From Oscillospiraceae bacterium (GTDB lineage Bacteria > Bacillota > Clostridia > Oscillospirales > Oscillospiraceae), in NCBI GenBank assembly GCA_022797115.1, contig JAAWKB010000017.1:1-32254 (forward strand): 32,254 bases of DNA, in the 5' to 3' direction. Positions 1-8,208 of the stretch are shown in pieces. The notes under the pieces are model-generated. The model saw only the letters and a program-made list of their open reading frames with translations, did not search any database and had not been told where the DNA came from. Positions within the stretch are counted from its first letter, which is position 1. Every line of letters begins with the position of its first letter. The translations under genes and the position numbers were made by a program.

Positions 1-47
1 AGCCGTTCGGTGGCGGCTTCCATTTGCTCGACAGTGATCAGTTTCAT
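1..47 (-). CDS. 5' end of an unidentified leftward gene (partial)
   Basis: Reading leftward from an ATG at 47, the frame stays open to the window edge and encodes MKLITVEQMEAATERL. Sixteen residues are too few to identify the product. The pattern resembles the first helix of PLP-dependent threonine ammonia-lyase-like enzymes, but that is a guess. An AAAGGAG lies at 86-92, about 40 bases upstream of the ATG, with a 6-bp hairpin (63-78) between them, so the start is not firmly supported. A promoter and a palindromic operator candidate lie upstream (123-168). Confidence 0.35.
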   Translation of the reverse strand, partial: MKLITVEQMEAATER

Positions 48-122
48 AGTCGGAATGTGGAAAGCACGGTGACGTGCTCTCGTTTCTCCTTTCTCTCCAG
101 ATGTTATCAGGTCATGCTCTTC

Positions 123-146
123 GTATTGTCACATTTTTCACAATAC
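123..146. promoter_or_regulatory. palindromic operator, possibly Rex-like
   Basis: GTATTGT (123-129) and ACAATAC (140-146) are perfect 7-base inverted arms. The inner 18 bases on the minus strand read TTGTGAAAAATGTGACAA. One half is a perfect TTGTGAA half-site of the NADH-sensing repressor Rex; the other half departs from consensus at about two positions. The site overlaps the -10 of the candidate promoter. A CRP/FNR-like or other dimeric regulator is an alternative. Confidence 0.4.
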
Positions 147-168
147 TACATCGTTGCTATCTTAACAA
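140..168 (-). promoter_or_regulatory. candidate promoter of the leftward partial gene
   Basis: On the minus strand, TTGTTA (complement of 163-168) and TATTGT (complement of 140-145) are separated by exactly 17 bases. Each hexamer matches the sigma-A consensus at four of six positions. The -10 lies inside the palindrome at 123-146, which would suit repressor control. Confidence 0.45.
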
Positions 169-361
169 AATGCCGCGGAAAAAGCAAGTGTAAAATCCCC
201 CCATGGGGGTCATTTTGGGCGTTTTTCCAGGCTGGCCTGAAAATTCAGCGGAATGCCCAAAGAAACCCGGGGCCGCGCCGGTATCCCAGGCACAAAATGC
301 CGGTTTGGGGAAAAAAGCGGGAAAACCGGCGCTTCTGCGCACTATTTTGCATAAAATACCA
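169..361. other. intergenic stretch with one GC palindrome
   Basis: No convincing gene is seen here. A perfect 12-base palindrome CCCCCATGGGGG sits at 198-209, followed in the leftward direction by ATTTT. It could be a second, weak terminator behind the csoR-like gene. The rest shows no clear signal. Confidence 0.3.
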
Positions 362-389
362 CCCCTCCGGCGGCACACCGCCGGAGGGG
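362..389 (-). terminator. terminator hairpin downstream of csoR-like gene
   Basis: CCCCTCCGGCGG (362-373) and CCGCCGGAGGGG (378-389) form a perfect 12-bp stem with a 4-base loop, 29 bases past the stop of the leftward csoR-like gene. The sequence beyond it in that direction is only moderately T-rich (TGGTATTTTATG), so termination may be inefficient. Confidence 0.65.
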
Positions 390-418
390 CGGCCCGGCTG
401 GCCCGCCCGCAGGTGGGG

Positions 419-760
419 TTACTTGACAAATTGCTCAATGGCACGGTTGAGCTCGTCAATGGTGGCGCGGTCGCGGTGCTCCACCGCATCCGTGATGCAG
501 TGCTCCAGATGGTCCTTGAGGATGACCTTGCCCGTGTTGTTGATCGCGCTGCGGACTGCCGCCAGCTGGATGAGGACCTCTGAGCAGTCCCTGCCCTCCT
601 CCACCATGGCCTTCACCCGCTCCAGGTGCCCGATGGCGCGGGCCAGGCGGTTGACCACCGCCCGCGTCTGGGTGTGGCTGTGGGTGTGTCCGTGGCTGTG
701 TTCATGGGGGATGCCGTGCTCATGCATATAGGCATGGCTGTGCTCTTGCTGTTCCGCCAT
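419..760 (-). CDS. csoR: CsoR-family copper-sensing repressor with His-rich tail
   Basis: This 113-residue protein belongs to the all-helical CsoR/RcnR/FrmR (DUF156) family of metal-sensing repressors. Cys59, His84 and Cys88 have the Cys-x24-His-x3-Cys spacing of the Cu(I)-binding triad of Mycobacterium tuberculosis CsoR, so copper is the likeliest signal. Residues 7-29 carry ten histidines in repeats such as HSHGHTHSH, a metal-binding extension not needed for the core fold. The ATG at 760 was chosen because AAGGAGG sits 8 bases upstream; an in-frame GTG three codons earlier overlaps that Shine-Dalgarno site. No copper ATPase or chaperone is nearby, so its target genes are probably elsewhere or upstream of the window. 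A nickel or formaldehyde sensor is less likely given the triad. Confidence 0.85.
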   Translation of the reverse strand: MAEQQEHSHAYMHEHGIPHEHSHGHTHSHTQTRAVVNRLARAIGHLERVKAMVEEGRDCSEVLIQLAAVRSAINNTGKVILKDHLEHCITDAVEHRDRATIDELNRAIEQFVK

Positions 761-785
761 AGCTTGCACCTCCTTCGTTCCGTTG

Positions 786-833
786 CAGCGGCCATGTTTC
801 CTTTTGCAAAAGGGAATGGATCAAAAAGAAAAT
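786..833 (-). repeat. palindromic intergenic repeat, copy A (degenerate)
   Basis: This is the most diverged of seven copies. It has a GGCC-AT left end, a short CCTTTTG/CAAAAGG palindrome (800-813) and then GGATCAAAAAGAAAA. It lies in the leader of the csoR-like gene and forms an inverted pair with copy B. Confidence 0.5.
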
Positions 834-863
834 ATTACACCATATTCTGCGGAGGAATCTCAA
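834..863 (-). promoter_or_regulatory. candidate csoR promoter
   Basis: On the minus strand TTGAGA (complement of 858-863) and TGTAAT (complement of 834-839) each match the sigma-A consensus at five of six positions, with 18 bases between them. The resulting leader would contain the degenerate repeat copy at 786-833. No GC-rich CsoR operator palindrome was recognised. Confidence 0.5.
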
Positions 864-883
864 AATTACACAGGATAGCGTGT

Positions 884-930
884 TTCTTTTGATCCTTTTC
901 TTTGTTCACAAAGAAAAGGATGGCTGCCGC
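884..930 (+). repeat. palindromic intergenic repeat, copy B
   Basis: The order is TCTTTTG, then a 13-bp stem (ATCCTTTTCTTTG at 892-904, CAAAGAAAAGGAT at 909-921) with loop TTCA, then GGCTGCC. It is AT-rich in a GC-rich genome and lies 53 bases past the stop of cysK. Its stem uses the ATCC/GGAT variant, matched on both arms. Confidence 0.8.
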
Positions 931-983
931 TTCTCCGCGTAGTGTACCAGAGTTTGGCGGCGAAGGCAAGCCCCGTGGGGGGA

Positions 984-1916
984 TTACCCCGCGAAGAGCG
1001 GGGTAGACAGGTAGCGGCTGCCGGAGTCCGGCAGGAGGGCTACGATGGTCTTGCCCCGGTTTTCCGGCCGCCTGGCCAGCTCCATGGCGGCCCAGACCGC
1101 CGCGCCGGAGGAAATCCCCACCAGCACGCCCTCGCTGCGGGCCACCTGCCGGACAGCGGCGAAGGCGCCGCCGTCCGGCACAGGGATAATCTCGTCATAG
1201 ACTGCGGTGTCCAGCACGGCGGGGACGAACCCCGCGCCGATGCCCTGGAGCTGGTGGGCCCCGGCCTCCCCCCCGCCCAGCACGGGGGAGGCGGCGGGCT
1301 CCACAGCAACAATCCTGACCGCAGGGTTCCGCCCCTTGAGATACTGGCCCACGCCGGTGATGGTGCCGCCGGTGCCCACACCGGCGACAAAAATGTCCAC
1401 CTTTCCCTCCGTGTCCTCCCAGATCTCCGGTCCGGTGGAGGCCCGGTGGGCGGCGGGGTTGGCGGGGTTGGTAAACTGGCCGGGGATCAAGCTGCCGGGG
1501 ATCTCCCCCGCCAGCTCCTCCGCCTTGGCGATGGCCCCCGCCATGCCCCTGGACCCATCGGTCAGCACCAGCTCCGCGCCGTAGGCCGCCATCAGCTGCC
1601 GCCGCTCCGCACTCATGGTCTCCGGCATGACGATGATGGTCCGGTAGCCCCTGGCGGCGGCCACGGCGGCCAGGCCGATGCCCGTGTTGCCGGAGGTGGG
1701 CTCGATGATGACGGAGCCGGGCTTCAGCAGGCCCCGCCGCTCCGCGTCGTCGATCATCTCCAAGGCGACGCGGTCCTTTACGCTGCCGGCGGGGTTGAAA
1801 TACTCCAGCTTGGCGAGGAGCCGGGCCTCCAGCCCCTCATCCCGCTCTATGCGGGCCAGCTCCAGCAGGGGCGTGCGTCCAATCAGCTGGCTGACGGATG
1901 TGTAAATCATGCTCAT
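984..1916 (-). CDS. cysK: cysteine synthase (O-acetylserine sulfhydrylase)
   Basis: This is a 310-residue fold-type II PLP enzyme that makes cysteine from O-acetylserine and sulfide in the cytoplasm. Lys47 in NPAGSVKDR is the Schiff-base lysine, TSGNTG (74-79) is the substrate-binding loop, and GVGTGGTI is the phosphate-binding glycine loop. Length is typical of CysK. The ATG at 1916 follows AAGGAGG by 8 bases; an upstream in-frame GTG at 1934 overlaps that site and was rejected. It lies 53 bases downstream of purL on the same strand with no clear terminator between, so it may be read from the purine operon. CysM cannot be excluded from sequence alone. Confidence 0.9.
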   Translation of the reverse strand: MSMIYTSVSQLIGRTPLLELARIERDEGLEARLLAKLEYFNPAGSVKDRVALEMIDDAERRGLLKPGSVIIEPTSGNTGIGLAAVAAARGYRTIIVMPETMSAERRQLMAAYGAELVLTDGSRGMAGAIAKAEELAGEIPGSLIPGQFTNPANPAAHRASTGPEIWEDTEGKVDIFVAGVGTGGTITGVGQYLKGRNPAVRIVAVEPAASPVLGGGEAGAHQLQGIGAGFVPAVLDTAVYDEIIPVPDGGAFAAVRQVARSEGVLVGISSGAAVWAAMELARRPENRGKTIVALLPDSGSRYLSTPLFAG

Positions 1917-1969
1917 GACGGGTTCCTCCTTCACAGGATGATGGGATCATGACAGTATAGGACAGAGGA

Positions 1970-4900
1970 TCAGCGGAAATACCGGGCTGCGCTGGTAAAG
2001 AGGCCCAGGTCATACCTTCCGGGCACATTCCGGTAGAGGGCGGGGCCGATGCGCTCGCTGTGGCCCATCTTGCCCAGCACCCGGCCGTCGGGGGAGGTGA
2101 TGCCCTCAACCGCCCAGGCTGAGCCGTTGGGATTGTAGGCGGCGTCCATGGAGGGGGCGCCGCTGGGGTCCACATACTGGGTAGCGATCTGCCCTGCCTC
2201 CGCCAGCTGGCGCAGCAGCGCCTCGGCGGCCACGAAGCGGCCCTCACCATGGGAGATGGGCACGCTGTACACCTCCCCGGGCGCGGCCTCCAGCAGCCAG
2301 GGGGACAGGTTGGAGCAGACGCGGGTGCGGACAATGGAGGACTGGTGCCGCCCGATGGCGTTGTAGGTCAGGGTGGGGCAGCTTGCGTCCGTGTCCCGGA
2401 TATCGCCGAAGGGGAGCAGGCCCAGCTTGACGAGGGCCTGGAAACCGTTGCAGATGCCCAGCATCAGGCCGTCCCGGTTTTGCAGCAGGTCACGGATGGC
2501 GTCGGTGAGCTGGGGGCTGCGCAGGAAGGAGACAATAAATTTCGCGGACCCGTCTGGCTCGTCGCCGCCGGAGAAGCCGCCGGGCAGGAACACGACCTGG
2601 GCGCGCCGGATGGCCTGCTCCAGCGCCTGGGCGGACTGGGCCAGGGCGTCGGGTGTCAGATTGCGGATCACCACGGCCTCCGCCTCCAGCCCCGCGCGCA
2701 GGCAGGCCCGGGCGGAGTCGTACTCACAGTTGGTGCCGGGGAAGACGGGGATAACCACCCGGGGCTTGGCGATGCCGCGCCCCAGGACGGCGGCGCAGCC
2801 CTTGTCCCAGGTGATGGGCGCAGCTGTGCCGGCCTCGCCGGTGCGGGTGGGGTAGACCTCCTCCAGGACGGCCTCGTTCAGCGACAACAAATCGTCGATG
2901 GACGCAGAATCATTACAAATCGTAATCACCAGTTCGGCTACAGTGACGCCGATGCGCTTGGCGCAGGGCACTTCCTCCGCCAGCTCCGCCACAATCACAG
3001 CGGAGCCGGGCGCGTACCAGTTGACGGTATCATCCTCCGTTTGGAAGCCGATGCGGTTGCCAAAGGACATCTTCATGACCGCGTCGGCCAGGCCGTCCTC
3101 CGCCACCCAGGCGGCCTTGACCTTCCCCTCCTGGGCCAGCGTGTGGAACGCCTCCCAGGCGGCCTTTTGGCCCTGGGCCGTGCCATCCCCGGCAAACGTG
3201 TACACCGGATGCCCGGCCTCCTTAAACTCGGGGGTCAAGACCTCCCCGGCCCGGATGGGGGCGATGGCGAAGGAGATGACGGTGGGGGGCACGTCCAGCT
3301 CCAGGAAGGAGCCGGACATGGAGTCCTTGCCGCCGATGGCGGCGCAGCCGTAGTCCAGCTGGGCGGACAGGGCCCCCAGCAGGGCTGCGAAGGGCTTGCC
3401 CCAGCGCATGGGCTCATCCCGCAGCTTCTCAAAATACTCCTGCAAGGTCAGGTAAGCTCTCTGGTAGTCCGCGCCGGCGGCCACCAGCTTGGCAATGGAG
3501 ATGGTGACTGCGTCATAGGCCCCCCAGTAGGGCGTTTTGGACGAATAGTCCGGGTCGCAGCCGTAGGCCATGACGCTCCCTTGCTCCGTCTCCTGCCCCG
3601 GCAGGACCGGCAGCAGCGCCGCCATGGCCTGGGCCGGGGTGCGCTGGGTTTTGCCGCCGAAGGGCATGGTCACGCTGCCCGCGCCGATGGTGCTGTCAAA
3701 CCGCTCCACCAGCCCCCTGCGGGAGGCGCACCGCAGGCTGGCGGCGGTCTCCCGCAGGGAGGTGGGCCGCTCCACAGCGCCGCCCGCATAGGGGGGCACG
3801 GAGACGGCGGCGTGCTTGATGGCGCCGTTGGTGTCGAGAAACGCCCGGCTTAAATCCGCGATGGCCTGCCCCCGCCACTTCATCACCATGCGGGGGGACT
3901 CTGTGACCACGGCCACCTGATAGGCCTCCAAGTTCTCCGCCTGGGCGGCGGCGATGAGCGCAGCCGCGTCCCCGGGGGCCACCACCACCGCCATGCGCTC
4001 CTGGCTCTCGGAGATGGCCAGCTCGGTGCCGTCCAGGCCGTCGTACTTCTTGCGCACCGCGTCCAGGTCGATCTCCAGGCCGCCGGCCAGCTCGCCGATG
4101 GCGACGGATACGCCGCCCGCGCCGAAGTCGTTGCAGCGTTTGATCATGCCCGTGACGCGGGAATCCCGGAACAGACGCTGCAGCTTGCGCTCCTCGGGGG
4201 CGTTGCCCTTCTGCACCTCGCTGGCCATGGTGGTAAGGGAGGTGAGGTTGTGGCTTTTGGAGGAGCCGGTGGCTCCGCCGATGCCGTCCCGGCCGGTGCG
4301 GCCACCCAGCAGGATCACCACATCCCCGGGGGCGGGCCGCTCCCGGCGCACGTTCGAGGCTGGGGCTGCGCCCACCACCGCGCCGCACTCCAGGTGCTTG
4401 GCGATGTAGCCGGGGTGGTAGAGCTCGGCCACATGGCCGGTGGCCAGCCCGATCTGGTTGCCGTAGGAGCTGTACCCCGCTGCCGCCGTCACCGCCAGTT
4501 TCCGCTGGGGCAGCTTGCCGGGCAGGGTGTCGGAGAAGCTGGCGCGGGGGTCGCCGCAGCCGGTGACACGCATGGCCTGGTGGACATAGGCCCGGCCGGA
4601 AAGGGGGTCGCGGATGCACCCGCCGATGCAGGTGGCCGCGCCGCCGAAGGGCTCAATTTCCGTGGGATGGTTGTGGGTTTCATTTTTGAACAGGAGCAAC
4701 CAGTCCTGCTGCTCGCCGTCCACCTGGGCGGGGACATGGATGGAGCAGGCGTTGATTTCCTCGCTCTCGTCCAGCTCCGGGAGCAGGCCCCGCTTTTTCA
4801 GGGCCTTCGTACCGATGGTGGCAATGTCCATCAGGGTCTGGGGCCGCGCCGCCGCCTTCTCGGGGCCGTAGACCTCCTCGCGGGCGGCGAGATAGCGTCC

Positions 4901-5647
4901 GTAGGCCGCCTCCACGGCGGCGTCCCCGATGTCCACCTTGTCCAGATGGGTGGAGAAGGTGGTGTGGCGGCAGTGGTCGGACCAGTAGGTGTCCACCACC
5001 CGCACCTCCGTAATGGTGGGGTCCCGGTGCTCCGTATCCCGGAAGTAGGCCTGCAAAAACGCCAGATCATCCAGATCCATGGCGAGGCCCAGCTTCTCCA
5101 GCAGGGCGGCCAGCCCCGCCTGGTCCAGGCCGGTGAAGCCGCTGAGGGTCTCCACCATGGGCGGCGCATCGTGGGAGCGGGCCAGGGTCTCCGGCTTCTC
5201 CAGGGACGCCTCCCGGCTCTCCACGGGGTTGATGAGGTAGTGTTTGATCTTCTCCAGGCCGCCGCCGTCCAGTTTTCCCTCCAGCAGGTAGACCTTGGCG
5301 TGGGCCACCAAAGGCCGCTCCACGCCGGCCATCAGCTGGATGCACTGGGCACAGGAGTCGGCGCGCTGGTCGAACTGGCCCGGCAGGGCCTCCACCGCCA
5401 GCAGGCAGTGGAGGGAGCGGGGCTCAGGGAAGGTTTCGTCCCAGATCTCGTCCACCTGGGGTTCGGAAAAGACGATATGCTTGGCCTTTTCGTAGACGGC
5501 AGGGCTGATGCCCTCCACATCGTAGCGGTTCAAAATACGCACGCCCTCCAGCCCTGCAATGCCCAGGAACCCCCGCAGGTCGCCCAGCAGGTTCCCGGCC
5601 TCCGGGGACAGGCCGGGGCGTTTTTCTACAAAAATGCGGTAAACCAT
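1970..5647 (-). CDS. purL: phosphoribosylformylglycinamidine synthase, single-chain
   Basis: This 1225-residue enzyme converts FGAR, glutamine and ATP to FGAM, step four of purine synthesis. Synthetase and glutaminase are fused in one chain, unlike the split PurS/Q/L of Bacillus, and the arrangement fits the clostridial clade II form. The synthetase half carries NETHNHPTEIEPFGG and several glycine-rich ATP-binding stretches. A class I glutamine amidotransferase domain starts near residue 965 (VVIPVFPGTNCE). Its nucleophile is Cys1066 in LGICNGFQ and the catalytic pair is His1133 and Glu1135 in SHGEGRF. The ATG directly abuts the purD stop codon, so the two are translationally coupled. All key residues are intact. 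Confidence 0.97.
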   Translation of the reverse strand: MVYRIFVEKRPGLSPEAGNLLGDLRGFLGIAGLEGVRILNRYDVEGISPAVYEKAKHIVFSEPQVDEIWDETFPEPRSLHCLLAVEALPGQFDQRADSCAQCIQLMAGVERPLVAHAKVYLLEGKLDGGGLEKIKHYLINPVESREASLEKPETLARSHDAPPMVETLSGFTGLDQAGLAALLEKLGLAMDLDDLAFLQAYFRDTEHRDPTITEVRVVDTYWSDHCRHTTFSTHLDKVDIGDAAVEAAYGRYLAAREEVYGPEKAAARPQTLMDIATIGTKALKKRGLLPELDESEEINACSIHVPAQVDGEQQDWLLLFKNETHNHPTEIEPFGGAATCIGGCIRDPLSGRAYVHQAMRVTGCGDPRASFSDTLPGKLPQRKLAVTAAAGYSSYGNQIGLATGHVAELYHPGYIAKHLECGAVVGAAPASNVRRERPAPGDVVILLGGRTGRDGIGGATGSSKSHNLTSLTTMASEVQKGNAPEERKLQRLFRDSRVTGMIKRCNDFGAGGVSVAIGELAGGLEIDLDAVRKKYDGLDGTELAISESQERMAVVVAPGDAAALIAAAQAENLEAYQVAVVTESPRMVMKWRGQAIADLSRAFLDTNGAIKHAAVSVPPYAGGAVERPTSLRETAASLRCASRRGLVERFDSTIGAGSVTMPFGGKTQRTPAQAMAALLPVLPGQETEQGSVMAYGCDPDYSSKTPYWGAYDAVTISIAKLVAAGADYQRAYLTLQEYFEKLRDEPMRWGKPFAALLGALSAQLDYGCAAIGGKDSMSGSFLELDVPPTVISFAIAPIRAGEVLTPEFKEAGHPVYTFAGDGTAQGQKAAWEAFHTLAQEGKVKAAWVAEDGLADAVMKMSFGNRIGFQTEDDTVNWYAPGSAVIVAELAEEVPCAKRIGVTVAELVITICNDSASIDDLLSLNEAVLEEVYPTRTGEAGTAAPITWDKGCAAVLGRGIAKPRVVIPVFPGTNCEYDSARACLRAGLEAEAVVIRNLTPDALAQSAQALEQAIRRAQVVFLPGGFSGGDEPDGSAKFIVSFLRSPQLTDAIRDLLQNRDGLMLGICNGFQALVKLGLLPFGDIRDTDASCPTLTYNAIGRHQSSIVRTRVCSNLSPWLLEAAPGEVYSVPISHGEGRFVAAEALLRQLAEAGQIATQYVDPSGAPSMDAAYNPNGSAWAVEGITSPDGRVLGKMGHSERIGPALYRNVPGRYDLGLFTSAARYFR

Positions 5648-6925
5648 TTACGCTCCCTCCTTCATCGCCTGCAAAGCCCGCTGCCCGATGTCCCGGCGGC
5701 AGTAGGCGTTGTCGAAGTGGATGCGGCCGGCCAGGGCGTAGGCCCTCTCAATCGCGGCAGGCAGGGTGTCCGCCACCGCTGTCGCGCCCAGCACACGCCC
5801 GCCGCTGGTGACAAGCCGGCCGTCCTTCTCCGCCGCCCCGGCGATGTAGATATGCTCATCTGCCCCGGTCTCCGGCAGGGAGATGGGGAAGCCCTTCTCA
5901 TACGTCTGGGGGTAGCCCTGGGAGGCCAGGATGACGCAGCAGGCGGATTTCCCGCTGAAGCGCACAGCTGTGTCCGCCAGCCTGCCCTCGCTCACCGCCA
6001 GCATGATCTCCAGCAGGCTCCCCTCCAGCAGGGGCAGCACCACCTGTGTCTCTGGGTCGCCAAACCGGCAGTTGTACTCAATGACCTTGGGCCCGTCCGC
6101 TGTCAGCATCAGGCCGAAGTAGAGGCAGCCCTGGAAGGGCCGGCCCTCGGCCCGCATAGCCTGGATGGTGGGCAGGAAAATGGCCTCCATGCACGCCGCC
6201 GCGATCTCCGGGGTGTAGTAGGGGTTGGGGGCCACGGTGCCCATGCCGCCGGTATTGAGCCCCTGGTCCCCGTCCAAGGCCCGCTTGTGGTCCATGGAGG
6301 ACACCATGGGCACGACCGTCTCCCCGTCGGTGAAGGAGAGCACGGAGACCTCCGGCCCGGTGAGGAATTCCTCAATAACCACCCGCGCCCCGCTCTCACC
6401 GAAGATGCGGCCCTCCATCATGGAGCGGACCGCCTCCCGGGCGGCCTCCCGGGTCTCACAGATCAGCACGCCCTTGCCCAGGGCGAGGCCGTCGGCCTTG
6501 ACCACAGTGGGCAGCGGGCAGTGCTCCACATAGTCCAGCGCCGCCGCCAGGTCGGAGAAAACCTCGTAGGCGGCGGTGGGGATGTGGTATTTCTTCATCA
6601 GCTCCTTGGCGAACACCTTGCTGCCCTCGATGGCGGCGGCGTCCTTCCGGGGCCCGAAGCAGGGGAAGCCGGCGGCGGTAAAGGCGTCCACCGCCCCCAG
6701 CACCAGGGGGTCGTCAGGCGCGACCACCACGAAGTCCACGGCGTGGGCCTTTGCGAAGTCCACCATGCCGGGGATGTCGCAGGCGCCCACGCCGCCGCAC
6801 ACGGCGCCGGCGGCAATGCCGCCGTTGCCCGGCAGGGCGTAGATGGTTTCCGCCCTGGGGTCCTCCTTCAGCTTGCGGATGATGGCGTGTTCACGGCCGC
6901 CGCCGCCGATAACCAGAATATTCAT
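5648..6925 (-). CDS. purD: phosphoribosylamine-glycine ligase
   Basis: This 425-residue ATP-grasp enzyme joins glycine to phosphoribosylamine to give GAR, step two of the pathway. The N-terminus MNILVIGGGGREHAI is diagnostic. It is followed by the ATP-grasp body (KADGLALGKGV near 140), and the metal/ATP-binding YNCRFGDPETQ lies near residue 285. The ATG at 6925 was preferred over an in-frame ATG six codons upstream because GAGAGG precedes it by 8 bases. Its stop codon is immediately followed by the purL start. An 85-base gap with a hairpin (6967-7003) separates it from the upstream transformylase gene. Confidence 0.97.
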   Translation of the reverse strand: MNILVIGGGGREHAIIRKLKEDPRAETIYALPGNGGIAAGAVCGGVGACDIPGMVDFAKAHAVDFVVVAPDDPLVLGAVDAFTAAGFPCFGPRKDAAAIEGSKVFAKELMKKYHIPTAAYEVFSDLAAALDYVEHCPLPTVVKADGLALGKGVLICETREAAREAVRSMMEGRIFGESGARVVIEEFLTGPEVSVLSFTDGETVVPMVSSMDHKRALDGDQGLNTGGMGTVAPNPYYTPEIAAACMEAIFLPTIQAMRAEGRPFQGCLYFGLMLTADGPKVIEYNCRFGDPETQVVLPLLEGSLLEIMLAVSEGRLADTAVRFSGKSACCVILASQGYPQTYEKGFPISLPETGADEHIYIAGAAEKDGRLVTSGGRVLGATAVADTLPAAIERAYALAGRIHFDNAYCRRDIGQRALQAMKEGA

Positions 6926-6966
6926 GGTCCATACCTCTCTCATAAGTGGATGATCGGATAGCAGAA

Positions 6967-7003
6967 GGGACCGCCATCCGGCTGATGCCGGACGGCCGGT
7001 CCC
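6967..7003 (-). other. intercistronic hairpin between AICAR transformylase gene and purD
   Basis: GGGACCG (6967-6973) pairs with CGGTCCC (6997-7003). CATCCGGC (6975-6982) pairs with GCCGGACG (6987-6994) with one wobble. No T-run follows in the leftward direction, so a processing or stability element is more likely than a true terminator. Confidence 0.5.
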
Positions 7004-7010
7004 GGAGTCC

Positions 7011-8195
7011 TTAATGATGGAAGAGCCTTACGCCGGTGAAGGCCATCACCATGTCGTAGTCGTTGCATTTGGCAATGACCAGGTCGTCCCGGATGGAGCC
7101 GCCGGGCTCGGCAATATAGCGCACCCCGCTGCGCCGGGCCCGCTCGATGTTGTCGGCAAAGGGGAAGAACGCGTCGCTGCCCAGGGCCACGCCCTTGCGG
7201 CTGTCCAGCCAGGCCCGGATCTCCTGGGCCGTGAGGGGGGCGGGGCGGCAGGAGAAATACTGCTGCCAGACGCCGTCAGCGCAGACATCCTCCTCGTTGC
7301 CGTTGATATAGCTGTCAATCACATTGTCCCGCTCCGGGCGGCCCAGGGAGGGCAAAAACGGCAGGGAGAGAGCCTTGGGATGCTGGCGCAGGTGCCAGGT
7401 GTCCGCCTTGGTGCCCGCCAGACGGGTGCAGTGGATGCGGCTCTGCTGCCCCGCCCCCACGCCGACGGCCTGGCCGTCCACCGCGTAGCAGACGGAGTTG
7501 GACTGGGTGTATTTAAGGGTGATGAGGGCCACCACCAGATCCCGCTTGGCGCTGTCGGGGAGGTCCCGGTTGGCCGTGACGATGTTCTCCAGCAGCTCCA
7601 GGCCGATCCTGCACTCGTTGCGCCCCTGCTGGAAGGTGACGCCGTAGACGTCCTTGGTCTCCTGGGGGGCGGGGACATAGGCGGGGTCGATCTGGACAAT
7701 GTTGTAATTGCCCTTGCGCTTGGTCTTTAAAATTGCCAGGGCTTCGTCCGTGTAGCCCGGGGCGATGACGCCGTCGGAGACCTCCCGGGCGATGAGCTTG
7801 GCGGTGGTCTCGTCGCACACGTCGCTCAGGGCGGCCCAGTCGCCGAAGGAGCACAGCCGGTCCGTCCCACGGGCCCGGGCGTAGGCGCAGGCCAGGGGGC
7901 TGGCATCCAGCTCCGGCACATCGTCCACAAAGCATGCCTGCTTGAGGGCCTTGCCCAGGGGCAGGCCCACGGCGGCGGAGGTGGGGGAGACGTGCTTGAA
8001 GGAGGTGGCGGCGGGCAGCCCCAGGGCCTCCTTGAGCTCCTTGACCAGCTGCCAGGCGTTGAGCGCGTCTAAAAAGTTGATATAGCCCGGCTTGCCGTTC
8101 AGGACTGTGACCGGCAGGTCGCCCCCGTCCCGCATGAAGATGCGGGCAGGCTTCTGGTTGGGGTTGCAGCCATATTTCAGTTCCAGTTCGTTCAT
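7011..8195 (-). CDS. purH: stand-alone AICAR transformylase (PurH C-terminal domain only)
   Basis: This 394-residue protein performs the formyl transfer from 10-formyl-THF to AICAR, making FAICAR. It corresponds only to the transformylase part of PurH/ATIC; the N-terminal MGS-like IMP cyclohydrolase domain (about 200 residues) is absent. Lys67-His68 in SFKHVSPTSAAVG match the catalytic pair of ATIC. AYARARGTDRLCSFGDW, GAGQQSRIHCTRLAG and the C-terminal SDAFFPFADNIERA...RLFHH are very close to the human ATIC sequence as I recall it. The ATG at 8195 follows AAAGGAG. It is 13 bases downstream of purB, and the missing cyclohydrolase is supplied by the PurO-type gene two positions upstream (9650-10369). 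Confidence 0.93.
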   Translation of the reverse strand: MNELELKYGCNPNQKPARIFMRDGGDLPVTVLNGKPGYINFLDALNAWQLVKELKEALGLPAATSFKHVSPTSAAVGLPLGKALKQACFVDDVPELDASPLACAYARARGTDRLCSFGDWAALSDVCDETTAKLIAREVSDGVIAPGYTDEALAILKTKRKGNYNIVQIDPAYVPAPQETKDVYGVTFQQGRNECRIGLELLENIVTANRDLPDSAKRDLVVALITLKYTQSNSVCYAVDGQAVGVGAGQQSRIHCTRLAGTKADTWHLRQHPKALSLPFLPSLGRPERDNVIDSYINGNEEDVCADGVWQQYFSCRPAPLTAQEIRAWLDSRKGVALGSDAFFPFADNIERARRSGVRYIAEPGGSIRDDLVIAKCNDYDMVMAFTGVRLFHH

Positions 8196-8208
8196 GACGT
8201 TCTCCTTT

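Noticed and set aside
24-731. A 235-codon plus-strand frame over the left intergenic region and csoR
   Set aside because: It crosses the promoter, operator and terminator and lies antisense to the csoR-like gene; no conserved motif.
884-930. Repeat copies interpreted as ordinary intrinsic terminators
   Set aside because: The stems are AT-rich and in both directions the sequence after the hairpin lacks a T-run (CAAAAAGA or GACTGCC). The T-run precedes the hairpin.
2249-3853. A 534-codon open frame on the plus strand opposite purL
   Set aside because: It is a shadow frame with biased composition and no ribosome site; purL motifs are continuous across it.
4250-6961. A 903-codon open frame on the plus strand opposite purL and purD
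   Set aside because: It mirrors the codon pattern of real genes in high-GC DNA, is low-complexity (Gly, Ala, His, Val-rich), has no family motif, and the opposite strand encodes intact PurL and PurD.
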